The notes: generated by a model from the letters alone, not told the origin. Positions 9,017-17,629 are shown, counted from the stretch's first letter. The stretch is 64,000 bases of DNA from Deltaproteobacteria bacterium (GCA_016190375.1 JACPQR010000194.1:20606-84605), one strand, 5' to 3'. Translations and numbers: made by a program.

Positions 9017-9588
9017 CTTTCGTTCCGCGTGAGCACGACCAGGCGGTACTTCCCGAATCGGGCCTGGCCGACCGTGTACAGGACCTCGGAGACCACGCGG
9101 TACGGCGTGTTCTTGTCCGCCGTGATGGTCACCATCCCATCGAACGGGGCGGAAGGGTTGCGCGCGGCGATCTGCTCGAGGCGGCTGCGCTCGGCATCCA
9201 TGGCCGAGAGGAGCGGCGTGATGAGGTAGCTGTTCGCCCCGCCCTGCTTGTCCGCGGCGTCCACGAACCCCTGACGGAGGTTCACGACGAGGCGGTTGTC
9301 GACGAGGATCTGTCGCTGGGTGATCGACACGTCGACCGCCTGCTTCGACTGCAGCGACGACGTCGAGTACGGCATGAGAAGCTCGGGGCTGGTCACGGTC
9401 GCCGTCGAGACGGAGAAGTTCTTGAGCATGTAGACGAGCAGGATGCTCATCATGTCCATCATCGCGGTGATGTTGAGGAAGCTGACCTCCGGCTCGGGGT
9501 GCCGGCGCTTCATCATCCGGATGATCCGCTTGGCCGCGATCGGACCGATCTTCTTGCCTTCGCCCTCGTGAGGCGCGCCGTCCGTCAT
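9013..9588 (-). CDS. ExbD/TolR-family protein (second TolR of the left motor set)
   Basis: A 191-residue biopolymer-transport protein with a short cytoplasmic N-terminus, one membrane helix starting near residue 32 with the conserved Asp (ITAMMDMMSILLVYML), and a periplasmic domain. ExbD/TolR proteins use this Asp in a proton-driven stator with an ExbB/TolQ partner. The start at 9588 overlaps the stop of the preceding ExbD gene as ATGA. It is the last gene of a TolQ-TolR-TolR set, the composition of the Myxococcus AglRQS gliding motor; the same set recurs on the plus strand from 11605. Whether it drives gliding, transport or envelope constriction cannot be decided here. Confidence 0.9.
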   Translation of the reverse strand: MTDGAPHEGEGKKIGPIAAKRIIRMMKRRHPEPEVSFLNITAMMDMMSILLVYMLKNFSVSTATVTSPELLMPYSTSSLQSKQAVDVSITQRQILVDNRLVVNLRQGFVDAADKQGGANSYLITPLLSAMDAERSRLEQIAARNPSAPFDGMVTITADKNTPYRVVSEVLYTVGQARFGKYRLVVLTRNES

Positions 9589-10127
9589 TGGATACCCGCG
9601 CTCATCATGATGTCGTTGAACAGGATGTGCCCCTCGGTCCCGCGGATCGCGTCCATCGTCTTGACGACGGCCTCGTAGCGGATGTCGGGGTTGGCGGCGA
9701 CCACGGCCCGCGTCTCGTTCTGGAACTGCGACTTGATCTTCTCGGCGCAGCGGGTCAGGCCGTCCCAGTCCCAGTCTGAACCGCGCTTCGGCACCGTGGG
9801 GGGCGAGCCCGTTCGCTCGCAACCCTGGGTGAGGACGCCGCCGGAGCCGGCGACGATGTGGCCCGAGTTGGTGATCGTGACCATCAGGTTCAGTTGATTC
9901 TGCTCGGGCTCGTCCGCGCTGCCGCCGCCGCCCCCGGTCCGGGGTGAGGAGACGTTGATGTTCACGGTCGCCATGACGGTCGTCACCGTGATCAGGAGGA
10001 ACATGATGACGTTGGTGACGATATCGAGGTAGGCGGTCAGGTTCAGCTCGCCGTCGTCGGACGGATCGTGCTCCGGCGGCCTCGCCTTGCGGCGAATCAG
10101 GCTCCGGACTCTGCCCTCCATCGCCAT
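9585..10127 (-). CDS. ExbD/TolR-family protein (first TolR of the left motor set)
   Basis: A 180-residue TolR-like protein with a membrane helix carrying the conserved Asp (LTAYLDIVTNVIMFLL). A Gly-rich spacer and a periplasmic domain follow. The periplasmic part contains a Cys and a WDWDGLTRC segment, which together with the later paralogue at 12281 suggests the two sets diverged in their periplasmic contacts. The start at 10127 lies 10 bp after the ExbB stop, and its own stop overlaps the next start, so the three genes form one operon. The protein should form the ion channel with the ExbB-like product of 10138-10770. Confidence 0.9.
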   Translation of the reverse strand: MAMEGRVRSLIRRKARPPEHDPSDDGELNLTAYLDIVTNVIMFLLITVTTVMATVNINVSSPRTGGGGGSADEPEQNQLNLMVTITNSGHIVAGSGGVLTQGCERTGSPPTVPKRGSDWDWDGLTRCAEKIKSQFQNETRAVVAANPDIRYEAVVKTMDAIRGTEGHILFNDIMMSAGIQ

Positions 10128-10137
10128 GGTCGTGCCT

Positions 10138-10770
10138 CTACCCGGCCACCTTGTTCTTCAAGGTCAGGAGGTTCTCCAGCTTGACCGCCGTCCGCTCCAG
10201 GTCCGCGGCAATACGCTTCGAGGCGCCAGAGAGGAACAGGTGCGCGATCATGCAAGTCACGGCGATGCCCAGCCCCAGTGCCGTGTTGTTCATCGCCTCC
10301 GAGATACCGAGCGAGAGGAGCGCGGAACGGCGCTCGGGCGAGGCGAACGACACCGCCTCGAACGCTCGGATGAGACCCGTGATGGTCCCGAGCAGACCGA
10401 GCAGCGTCGCGATGTTCGCCAGCGACCAGAGCGCCGCGATCCGCTTCTGCAGCTCCGGCGCGACGTCTAGCATCCGCTCCTCGATCGCGGCGACCACGGC
10501 CTCCTCGCCGCGGTTCGCCTGCGTGAGCCCGGCCTTCACGATCTGCAGCAGCGGGAGCGGCGCCGCCTCGCACAGCTTGATCGCCCGGTCGATGTTGCCG
10601 GCCTGGACCAGCTTGCGGATCTGAGCCAAAAACTCGCGGCTGTTGACGCGGTACTTGGTCAGGATGAAGACCACCCTCTCGACGATCGTCGCCAGCACGA
10701 CGACGGACGTGAGGATGTTGAGGTACATGAAAAAGCCACCCTTCTCGACGAACTCCGCAATGCCCTGCAT
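10138..10770 (-). CDS. MotA/TolQ/ExbB-family proton channel (left motor set)
   Basis: A 210-residue TolQ-like protein with three membrane segments: one near residues 15-35, and two in the conserved C-terminal part (LANIATLLGLLGTITGLI and the NNTALGLGIAVTCMIAHLFL region). The family forms pentameric channels around ExbD/TolR dimers. AAGGAGAG lies about 8 nt upstream of the ATG and is a good ribosome-binding site. It is the first gene of a minus-strand TolQ-TolR-TolR operon and is divergent from a paralogous operon 834 bp away. Confidence 0.93.
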   Translation of the reverse strand: MQGIAEFVEKGGFFMYLNILTSVVVLATIVERVVFILTKYRVNSREFLAQIRKLVQAGNIDRAIKLCEAAPLPLLQIVKAGLTQANRGEEAVVAAIEERMLDVAPELQKRIAALWSLANIATLLGLLGTITGLIRAFEAVSFASPERRSALLSLGISEAMNNTALGLGIAVTCMIAHLFLSGASKRIAADLERTAVKLENLLTLKNKVAG

Positions 10771-10928
10771 CCGGACCGCTCTCCTTTCTCCGGCAACCGG
10801 CCCAGGGTCTCTTGCGAGCGCGTGGGCGTCAGCGCCATCGTCTCCACCTGAGGCTAGGTCGGGTTCTCTCGTGACCTCGAATGCGAATCCCCGAGTGAGT
10901 CGTGGGGAGTTTCCCGAAAACGTTTGCC

Positions 10929-10958
10929 ACTATAAGTCGATAGCGATCGAGGTGTCAA
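10929..10958 (-). promoter_or_regulatory. candidate sigma70-type promoter of the left motor operon
   Basis: Read on the minus strand, TTGACA (10958-10953) and TATAGT (10934-10929) are separated by 18 nt. With -10 read as TTATAG the spacing is 17. This is the best -35 match in the region and points at the ExbB gene starting at 10770, leaving a leader of about 150 nt. Confidence 0.6.
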
Positions 10959-11044
10959 TCGGCGTGCGCGGGACGGCTCCTTTGCGCCCTGTGAGGCCAT
11001 CGATCGATTGGTCGCCGAGGGATGCCGGACGGATCGCGACCGGA

Positions 11045-11174
11045 GACGTGTTCGAGATGCCGGCTTGGGAACGTGTTCGAGATACCGCGCCCGGCCAGGG
11101 CGCCTTCCTTGCACGTCCCCAAGCCGGCGGGGGCCGTCCGTGTGGATTCGAGGGTGGTCCAGCTTGGGAACCTG
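11045..11174. repeat. cluster of short direct and inverted repeats
   Basis: CCGGCTTGGGAACGTG occurs at 11060-11075. Its inverted copy with one mismatch is at 11112-11127, and a direct copy with two mismatches is at 11159-11174. ACGTGTTCGAGAT is also directly repeated, starting at 11046 and 11071. The inverted pair could form a 16-bp stem with a 36-nt loop in RNA, or the three copies could be protein-binding sites in the divergent promoter region. Confidence 0.5.
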
Positions 11175-11339
11175 AGCGCCCATGGAGAGGTCTAAACGGG
11201 TCGGCGTGGCACTGGCGCGCGGCCCATGGGCTGCTTACGGTGGGCGGACCGCGGGGCGCGCCGATTGGCGATGAAGCAGAAAACGAGATCGACTTTGTCC
11301 ATTTCGAGGGGCGGTGGGCAGGCGCCGCCCACGAAGCGC

Positions 11340-11367
11340 TTGACACCCTCCCCGCTTCCAATATCAT
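11340..11367 (+). promoter_or_regulatory. candidate sigma70-type promoter of the right motor operon
   Basis: A perfect TTGACA (11340-11345), 16 nt, then TATCAT (11362-11367). It lies about 235 bp upstream of the ExbB start at 11605, giving a long leader. The GTGGGC/GCCCAC hairpin at 11314-11332 lies immediately upstream of the -35 element. Confidence 0.6.
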
Positions 11368-11604
11368 CTCGCGGCGATGCGCTGCCCGGCTTCTCGAACG
11401 AGGTGCACGATGGGGCAGTCGCGCTTCGCTGACCTGGCTTTGGATTCGCCGCCCGGCACCGAGCGGCGAGCCATCTTGGGAGGGACAGGGGTTCCCTGCC
11501 CTCGTTGATCGAGGAACCGAGCCCGCGCGCACGGTGCGTGCGGAGGAGGCGGTTCGCTCGAGCGCCAACGGCGCAAACCGACACGACACTGGAGGAGACA
11601 AGGG

Positions 11605-12258
11605 ATGTCCGCTATTTCGCATCACTTCCAAGACGGCGGATGGGGCATGTGGTTGATCCTGTTCTGGTCGATCTTCGTGTTCGGGATCATCATCGAGCGG
11701 GCCATTCTTCTCTTCCGCTCCTCCATCAACAAGGACGTGTTCCTCTCGACGATGCAGAAGTGCATCCTCGCCGGGGACGTGGGCCGCGCGATCAAGCTGT
11801 GCTCGGCGGCGCAGGCGCCGCTGGCGCGCATCGTCAAGGCGGGCCTGATGAAGGTCAACCGTCCCGACGAGGAGGTCCAGGCCGCGATGGACGAGACGGC
11901 GCTCCGCGAGATTCCGCGGATCGACGCCCGCACTCCGTACCTCGCGCTGCTCGCGAACCTCGCCATGCTCTCTGGGCTCCTCGGGACGGTGACCGGACTG
12001 ATCAAGTCGTTCGGTGCCGTCGCCGGCGTCGATCCCTCGGCGAAGGCGACCCTGCTCGCGTCGGGGATCAGCGAGGCCATGAACTGCACGGCCTTCGGGC
12101 TCGGCGTCGCGATCCTCGCGCTGATCGGCTTCGCCTTGCTCAACGGCAAGACGCAGGCGCTCAACGACGACATCAACGAGGCGACCGTGCAGGTCTTGAA
12201 CCTCGTCGTCAACAACCGCGCCAAGGTGAACCTGCAGTCGGTGCCGGCGGCGGCGTAG
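11605..12258 (+). CDS. MotA/TolQ/ExbB-family proton channel (right motor set)
   Basis: A 217-residue TolQ-like protein with an N-terminal membrane segment (WLILFWSIFVFGIIIERAIL) and the two conserved C-terminal channel helices (LANLAMLSGLLGTVTGLI and the NCTAFGLGVAILALIGFALL region). It clearly resembles the product of 10138-10770 and is presumably a paralogue. GGAGGAGACAAGGG precedes the ATG. First of three motor genes, followed by two ExbD/TolR genes, as in AglRQS. Confidence 0.93.
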   Translation: MSAISHHFQDGGWGMWLILFWSIFVFGIIIERAILLFRSSINKDVFLSTMQKCILAGDVGRAIKLCSAAQAPLARIVKAGLMKVNRPDEEVQAAMDETALREIPRIDARTPYLALLANLAMLSGLLGTVTGLIKSFGAVAGVDPSAKATLLASGISEAMNCTAFGLGVAILALIGFALLNGKTQALNDDINEATVQVLNLVVNNRAKVNLQSVPAAA

Positions 12259-12280
12259 CCGCGATCGAACGGAGGACCCG

Positions 12281-12784
12281 ATGTCTGTTTCGGTCGATAG
12301 CGGCGGCAAAGGTGGGAAGAAGAAGGTCGACTCCGAGGTCAACATGGTGCCGTTCATCGACCTCCTCGTCGTCACCATCTCGTTCCTCATCATCACCGCC
12401 GTCTGGACTCAGCTCGAGCGCCTCAACGCGACGCAGCAGACTCCCGGGCAGGCCCAGCAGATGGATCAGCCCCAGGAGGAGCGGATCCGCCTGATCCTCC
12501 AGATCAACGACGCCGGATTCACGCTCGCCGACACCGCGGGCACGCGAATCCCCATCCCGAAGCAGGGGGGGAAATACGACTTGAACCGGCTCTCGACGGA
12601 GCTCAGGAACATCAAGCGGCAGGACCCCAACCGCCGCGACCTCATCGTCTCGCCGGAGGACGGGGTCAAGTACCAGGACATCATCGCGGCCATGGACTTC
12701 GCGCTGCGCGACTCCGACGACCGCGACAACGAGCCCGACTTCCCGGACATCTCCGTCTCGGACGCGTCCGGAACGGGGATCTAG
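12281..12784 (+). CDS. ExbD/TolR-family protein (first TolR of the right motor set)
   Basis: A 167-residue protein. A Lys-rich cytoplasmic N-terminus precedes a membrane helix with the conserved Asp (MVPFIDLLVVTISFLIITA). A periplasmic domain with a DLNRLSTELRNIK helix and an EDGVKYQDIIAAMD segment follows, as in TolR. GGAGG lies upstream of the ATG. It lies 22 bp after the ExbB gene and should pair with that channel protein. Confidence 0.92.
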   Translation: MSVSVDSGGKGGKKKVDSEVNMVPFIDLLVVTISFLIITAVWTQLERLNATQQTPGQAQQMDQPQEERIRLILQINDAGFTLADTAGTRIPIPKQGGKYDLNRLSTELRNIKRQDPNRRDLIVSPEDGVKYQDIIAAMDFALRDSDDRDNEPDFPDISVSDASGTGI

Positions 12785-12808
12785 GTGGCTGCGCCAGGAG
12801 ATTGACAG

Positions 12809-13411
12809 ATGCCCATTTCGGCACCGGGGAAGAGGCTCTGCTCGGACATCCCGCTGAAGTTCGTCAGCGGCAAGCACGCTCACGGCGGCAAGAAGGATCC
12901 GAACATCAATCTCAACCTCACCTCGATGATCGACTTCCTCACGGTCGTCGTCATCTTCCTCCTGATGTCGTTCGCGGCGTCCGGAGAGATCAGCTCGATC
13001 CAGCGTGGGCTCGAGCTGCCGGAGGCAGAGCAGACACGGGACGTCGAGCGCGCGCCCATCATCGCGATCACCAAGGACGTGATCACGCTCGACGTCGGTG
13101 GCCAGGGTCACCGCATCGCCGACGTGCCCTCGCTGATGCGCGAGTCGGGGGCGGGTGGCGACTGGAGGATCGAGAGCCTCGTCCAGGACCTGGACACGAT
13201 GAAGAGGAACTGGTCGATCATCCATCCGCGCGAGCCGTTCCCGGCGGCCGTCGTCCTGCAGGCCGATCGGAACACCGACTTCCGTGTCCTCAAGAAGGTG
13301 ATGTACTCCTGCGCCCAGGCCGGTTACGCGAACATCAGCTTCCTCGTCAACAAGCGGGGTGCGAGGGGCAACGCGGCCGCCGGCGCGGGTGGCGCTCCCG
13401 CTGCCGAGTAG
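12809..13411 (+). CDS. ExbD/TolR-family protein (second TolR of the right motor set)
   Basis: A 200-residue protein with one membrane helix carrying the conserved Asp (NLTSMIDFLTVVVIFLLM). Its periplasmic domain ends in a typical ADRNTDFRVLKKVMYSCAQAGY segment and a Gly/Ala-rich tail. AGGAG lies upstream of the ATG and the previous gene ends 24 bp before. Together with the two preceding genes it completes a TolQ-TolR-TolR set. Confidence 0.92.
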   Translation: MPISAPGKRLCSDIPLKFVSGKHAHGGKKDPNINLNLTSMIDFLTVVVIFLLMSFAASGEISSIQRGLELPEAEQTRDVERAPIIAITKDVITLDVGGQGHRIADVPSLMRESGAGGDWRIESLVQDLDTMKRNWSIIHPREPFPAAVVLQADRNTDFRVLKKVMYSCAQAGYANISFLVNKRGARGNAAAGAGGAPAAE

Positions 13412-13468
13412 CCCCCTGTCTTCGCTCCTCCCCCGAAACTTCCCCCCGGCGGTCTTGTCTGATCGGTC

Positions 13469-14368
13469 ATGTCACAGACCTGCGAGAGCATGGGAGGCCC
13501 GTTGACCATGCACCCGACTCCTGCTGCAGCGCCGCGCGAGAAGGTCCCGACCGGCATTCGATGGGGTCGAGCGCTGGCGGTCGTCCTCGTGGTGGCGACC
13601 GGGGCCGGGGCGTACATGTTCAACGAGTGGCGCAAGACCGAGGCCCTGAGGGCCGAGATACTGCGCGCCTACGAGCGCACCGCGCACGCCTACCGCAGCC
13701 CCATCGACCGGCTGGAGCGGAAGATCGTCGCGAAGATCCGGCAGGCCGGCGGCGCCTGGGAGGGCGAGCTCCACGACCCCATCTTCCGGGTCTCCGCGCT
13801 TCAGAAGGGGACGGGGTTCTACGTCCGGCTCCCCCGCGCCGCTGCCCGCTCCGACGAGGCCATCCGCCGGGCCGCCCGGAGGCAGCACTCCGACTCGTTC
13901 GCCGGCTGTCTCGCGGTCAGCCCCGCGCTCTTCGGTCGCCTGCTCGTCCTCGGCGACCTCGTGGGCAAGGACTTCGAGAACAAGCTTCGGGACGCGGGGA
14001 ACGTCGCCCGGCTTCGCGCGCTCGACCAGGACTTCGCCCTGCGGGCGCGCCGCGATCTCCCGCGTCTCGCCGAGATGCTGCGGCCCGACTATCTAATCGC
14101 GGTGCTCGACGTGGACGCCGCCCGCGGCGTCCACGAGGCGCACGTTTGGGACCTTCACTCGGGGCGCGAGCTCGTGCGCGCCCGCCTGGACCGAGCCGTG
14201 GGCCGAAGCGACGTCCTGAACGTCCGGTGGTCAGGCCACGGGACTGTCCCATCCAAGCGCCCCGCCGACCGTTCGGTCGTGAACACGGCCAACGACTGCG
14301 CGATCGCGGCCAGGGTCCGCGAGGTCTCGGGCGAAACCCTGACGACCATCGGGGCGCCTTCTCCGTAG
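13469..14368 (+). CDS. membrane-anchored protein of unknown function
   Basis: A 299-residue protein with one N-terminal signal-anchor helix (ALAVVLVVATGAGAYMF) and a charged, mostly soluble remainder. No family recognised. It starts 57 bp after the second TolR gene on the same strand and could be an accessory of the right motor set. The start could also be the in-frame ATG at 13508, which keeps the membrane helix. Confidence 0.7.
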   Translation: MSQTCESMGGPLTMHPTPAAAPREKVPTGIRWGRALAVVLVVATGAGAYMFNEWRKTEALRAEILRAYERTAHAYRSPIDRLERKIVAKIRQAGGAWEGELHDPIFRVSALQKGTGFYVRLPRAAARSDEAIRRAARRQHSDSFAGCLAVSPALFGRLLVLGDLVGKDFENKLRDAGNVARLRALDQDFALRARRDLPRLAEMLRPDYLIAVLDVDAARGVHEAHVWDLHSGRELVRARLDRAVGRSDVLNVRWSGHGTVPSKRPADRSVVNTANDCAIAARVREVSGETLTTIGAPSP

Positions 14369-14421
14369 GCGGTTGGTCTTCATGCTGGACGGCGGCCCGC
14401 TCGGCGAGGGAGGATCTTCAC

Positions 14422-14925
14422 ATGGACTCCCCGCCCAAGGTCGTCGACGAGTCCGTCGTCCGGCTCGGAGACCAGCCGCTCGCGCTGCTCCTGCGCCTCG
14501 CGACGGTCCCCGGGACCTCGGAGTGGTACATCGTCGGGCTCAGCGATCCCGAGCATCCGCTCCTCGAGCATTGCGCCGGCATCGTGCTGTTCGTCTCGAG
14601 GAAACGATACTCCGAGACGAAGGCCCGCTCGCTCTTCGATCGGGTGCGCCGGGCGTTCGAGCGTGGCGACCTCGGCGCAATCAGGAAGGCCAGCCGGGTG
14701 CGTGAGGACGAGTTCCTCTCTTGGGCGTTTGGCCTGACCACGCTCGACGAGGCGCTCGAGATCAAGGAGCTCAACGACACGAGCCACGGCCTCGCCCTGG
14801 CGAGAGACCGCGGCGAGATCACCCAAGCGGAGTACGCCCGGCAGCTCGCCAGGGCGACCCAGGCAATCCGCCTGCGGCGTGCTTTCTCGCCCGCGAGCAA
14901 CCCGGGCAGCGCGGGCACGAACTGA
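14422..14925 (+). CDS. hypothetical protein (167 aa)
   Basis: A soluble protein of unknown function, with no signal peptide or membrane segment. The C-terminal half is rich in charged helices (DEALEIKELNDTSHGLALAR). The ATG at 14422 has GGGAGG upstream at a normal distance, which decides the start against longer readings of the frame. It lies 53 bp after the preceding gene and converges on the TRAP permease gene with 4 bp between stops. Confidence 0.72.
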   Translation: MDSPPKVVDESVVRLGDQPLALLLRLATVPGTSEWYIVGLSDPEHPLLEHCAGIVLFVSRKRYSETKARSLFDRVRRAFERGDLGAIRKASRVREDEFLSWAFGLTTLDEALEIKELNDTSHGLALARDRGEITQAEYARQLARATQAIRLRRAFSPASNPGSAGTN

Positions 14926-14929
14926 GAGG

Positions 14930-17629
14930 CTACCGTGCTCCGTCCGTGACGTGGCAGCGGCGGTCGAATGCCTCGAAGGACTCGTCGGGTCGAGGCTCGT
15001 CGCAGTCCGGGGAGCCCGGGGCGACCGCAGGTGCCGGCGAGGGGGCTCTCGTGCCACCGTCGACGATTCGCGGGTAGGCGCCCGTGATGTTGCAGCGACG
15101 ATCGAACTCGTCGAAGGACTCGTCGTCTCGCTGGGCGTCGCAGTCGTCCTGACCTGCAGGCGGGGTCGTGCCTCCACCGTCTGCCGGCTCTGCCCTGGGC
15201 CCGGCCTTCTCGGGCTGCACGTCACGGCCTCCGGGGCGCTCCGGACGGGTCACGGCTTCATGCCGACCCCGGTGGCCGCCGCCGCCGAACCCGAGCGTGA
15301 GCTCGGGAACGTAGGTCGTGACCATCAAGGCCACGACGAAGAGGGCGATGAAGGGCAAGACGACACGGTACAGGTCCGGGACCGGCCTTTCGAACCGGAA
15401 GCCGGCGATGAACAGGTTCAGCCCCATCGGCGGCATGAGGTAGCCGATCTCGAGGTTCATCAGGAAGATGATGCCGAGATGGTAGGGATTGATGTTGAAG
15501 TGCAGCGCGATTCCCATGATCAAGGGAACGATCACGACGATGGCCGAGAAGATGTCCATCAGCATCCCGACCACGAGCAGGAACACGTTCAGCGCAATGA
15601 GGAAGCTGATCGGCGAGTCGATCAACCCGCCCGCGCTCTTGCCCACACGCGCGAGCGCGTCGACCGCCTCACGGCAGGTCCCGATCGTCTCCGAATGTGC
15701 CGCCAGGTACTGCTCCGCGGGCGGACCGCAGGTCAGCCACTCGAAGAGGTGGTCCGCCGTCTGTGCCTGGACGAAGTAGAACGTCAGCACCGTGGCCGCG
15801 CAGAGCTTCACGAAGATCGCGCCCACCAGGACCATCGACTCCGGGATGATCCGCGGCAGGTCCTTCGTCAGCGACAGGTCCTTGTAGATGAAGACCTCGA
15901 TGAGAAGCACGTAGAAGGCGGTGAACGCCGCGGCCTGGGCTGGGCCGAAGATCCCGTACTTGAGACCGCCGAGCAGGAAGACGGGCAAGAGGAGCTCCCA
16001 CTTGGCCTCCCACAGGGCGGCCCCGGCCTCGCGCGCGTCGAACTTCGAGCGCGGGACCTTGGAGCGAACTCCGATGATCAGGCTGTAGGCGACCATCAGC
16101 GTGATGACCAGAAGCCCTGGACCTATGCCCGAGAGGAAGAACTTCTCGAGCTCGAGGCGCTCGACGCCGGGCGGCACCTCCTGAAGACCCGCGACGATGC
16201 CGTAGACGATCAGCGGGAGGCACGGGAAGAACGTGATGCCAAGCGCGCCTCCCGTCGTGACCAGCCCGAGCGAGAACTTCTCCGGATACCGGTCCTTGAG
16301 GAGCGCGGGCAGGAGCAGGCCTCCGATCGCGACGATCGTGATGCCGCTCGCACCGCTGAAGATCGTGAAGAACGCCGACGCGAGGACGCAGACGATGCCG
16401 AGCCCGCCCGGAGCGAAGCCGAGGAACGCGCGGGCCACACGGACGAGGCGCTCGGGGGTGCGCGACTCGCTCATGAGGTAGCCCGCCAGCGTGAAGACGG
16501 GGATCGTGGGAAGCACGCTCATCCGCGCGAAGTGCGGGCCGAGGACGTCCTCGACGGCGTTCGGCAAGGACATGGCCGGGGTGTCGGCGGTGCCGTGGAG
16601 CCACAGGAAGAGGGCCAAGCCTCCGAGGAAGCTGAAGAGCGGAGCGCCGAGGAGCGCCATCCCCACGAAGAACGCGACTCCCCAGGCCAGAGGGATCGAC
16701 TGGATGTTCTGGATTCCGTACCAGGCAGCGCCGATGACCACGGCCACGCCCGCGAGGGAGCCGACGATCTGCCCCACGGTCGCGGTCGGAGCCGCACCGT
16801 CGGAAACTGGAACGGTCGGATCGAGTGAACGCCGTGCGCGCCAGCGGAGGACGAGGGGCACGGCGAGCATCATCGCCGCCGCCGCGACGACGACTGCCAG
16901 CGGGCCGAGGACGGTCGTGCCCCGGGCGATCGCGAGAAGACCAAGGAGCGACGCGATTGCGATTCCGATCTCGAGCCCGGTCGCCTGCGAGACCGGCGCG
17001 CAGCGAACCGCTGACTCGCGCGGGGCGTCGTGGCCGCCTTGCGCGACTCCCTCAGGGCGACTGGTTCCCGCGCGGATCGTGGCGAGCCACTCGTGGAATG
17101 CGTGCAGCAGCAGGCGCGCGCCGATCAGGAGGAACCCGCCGGGGATTATGAAGTGGAACTGATAGCTCCGGTCGACCTCGGCCCCCGCTATCCCCGACTC
17201 CGCGAACTGGCGGATTTGCTCCTGGGTCGTGTGCGCCTGGTCGAGGAGCGCCTCGTAGATTCCTCGCGCCAGCGAGAAGGCCACCACCGACCCCAGCGTC
17301 GCGGCGACGGCCACTACCACGCGGCGGGCGCGGTCCGGCAGGATCCGCCCGAGGGCGTCTATGGCGAGGTGACGCCGTCCACGCGTCGCGAAGCTCGCTC
17401 CCAGGAAGGCCGCCCAGATCGTGCCCTGCATCACGATGTCCTCGGCCGAGCCCAACCAGGCGGGCTGCGCGCCGAAGAGCCCGACCGCCGCCTGGAGCAC
17501 GGCGACGAGCACCATGATGAGGACGATGACCAGGCTCAGCGAGCTCTCGGCGAGGAGGAGCCCGCGATCGATCACGTCGAGAGGCTTGAGGAATGGCGCT
17601 GGCTTAGCGGTCGGGGCGGCTCCGGCCAT
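14930..17629 (-). CDS. TRAP transporter fused permease (DctQ-DctM) with Cys-repeat tail
   Basis: An inner-membrane permease of 899 residues. Residues 1-190 are a DctQ-like small subunit with four helices. A hydrophobic linker leads to a DctM-like large subunit (roughly 320-790) with many membrane helices, including segments such as GASGITIVAIGG and NLEIGYLMPPMGLNLF that are typical of TRAP large permeases. Such permeases import carboxylates or related compounds with an ion gradient and a periplasmic binding protein; the ligand is unknown. The last ~110 residues are unusual: a Pro/Gly-rich linker followed by two 18-residue copies (residues about 829-846 and 875-892) of D-C-D-x4-DESF-x2-FDRRC. 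The gene is last in a tatT-dctP-dctQM operon. Confidence 0.92.
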   Translation of the reverse strand: MAGAAPTAKPAPFLKPLDVIDRGLLLAESSLSLVIVLIMVLVAVLQAAVGLFGAQPAWLGSAEDIVMQGTIWAAFLGASFATRGRRHLAIDALGRILPDRARRVVVAVAATLGSVVAFSLARGIYEALLDQAHTTQEQIRQFAESGIAGAEVDRSYQFHFIIPGGFLLIGARLLLHAFHEWLATIRAGTSRPEGVAQGGHDAPRESAVRCAPVSQATGLEIGIAIASLLGLLAIARGTTVLGPLAVVVAAAAMMLAVPLVLRWRARRSLDPTVPVSDGAAPTATVGQIVGSLAGVAVVIGAAWYGIQNIQSIPLAWGVAFFVGMALLGAPLFSFLGGLALFLWLHGTADTPAMSLPNAVEDVLGPHFARMSVLPTIPVFTLAGYLMSESRTPERLVRVARAFLGFAPGGLGIVCVLASAFFTIFSGASGITIVAIGGLLLPALLKDRYPEKFSLGLVTTGGALGITFFPCLPLIVYGIVAGLQEVPPGVERLELEKFFLSGIGPGLLVITLMVAYSLIIGVRSKVPRSKFDAREAGAALWEAKWELLLPVFLLGGLKYGIFGPAQAAAFTAFYVLLIEVFIYKDLSLTKDLPRIIPESMVLVGAIFVKLCAATVLTFYFVQAQTADHLFEWLTCGPPAEQYLAAHSETIGTCREAVDALARVGKSAGGLIDSPISFLIALNVFLLVVGMLMDIFSAIVVIVPLIMGIALHFNINPYHLGIIFLMNLEIGYLMPPMGLNLFIAGFRFERPVPDLYRVVLPFIALFVVALMVTTYVPELTLGFGGGGHRGRHEAVTRPERPGGRDVQPEKAGPRAEPADGGGTTPPAGQDDCDAQRDDESFDEFDRRCNITGAYPRIVDGGTRAPSPAPAVAPGSPDCDEPRPDESFEAFDRRCHVTDGAR
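14954..15145 (-). repeat. two copies of an 18-codon Cys motif at the end of the TRAP permease
   Basis: The 54-bp copies lie at about 15145-15092 and 15007-14954 on the minus strand. Both encode two Cys 17 residues apart with DESF and FDRRC between them. The DNA copies differ at several positions, so this is an old protein-level duplication. Confidence 0.75.

Larger units (their letters stand above)
10771..11604. other. 834-bp divergent intergenic region between two motor operons
   Basis: No convincing gene is seen. Open frames here have no recognisable product and lack start signals. The region contains a minus-strand promoter (10929-10958), a plus-strand promoter (11340-11367), a cluster of short direct and inverted repeats (11045-11174) and a GTGGGC/GCCCAC hairpin at 11314-11332. 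It is unusually long for this gene-dense window, so a small RNA or multiple regulator sites are possible. Confidence 0.55.

Noticed and set aside
11060..11127. Inverted repeat as the ends of an insertion sequence
   Set aside because: The arms are only 36 bp apart with no transposase or target-site duplication.
11192..11584. Minus-strand 130-codon open frame in the motor intergenic region
   Set aside because: No recognisable protein features, no ribosome-binding site, and it runs across the plus-strand promoter.
10930..12396. Minus-strand open frame of 488 codons across the motor intergenic region
   Set aside because: It runs through the ExbB gene in antisense and its remainder is biased and featureless. 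No ribosome-binding site.
14879..16828. Plus-strand open frame of 649 codons opposite the TRAP permease
   Set aside because: Composition (His/Arg/Glu/Asp) is that of the reverse complement of membrane helices; the minus strand encodes a clear permease.
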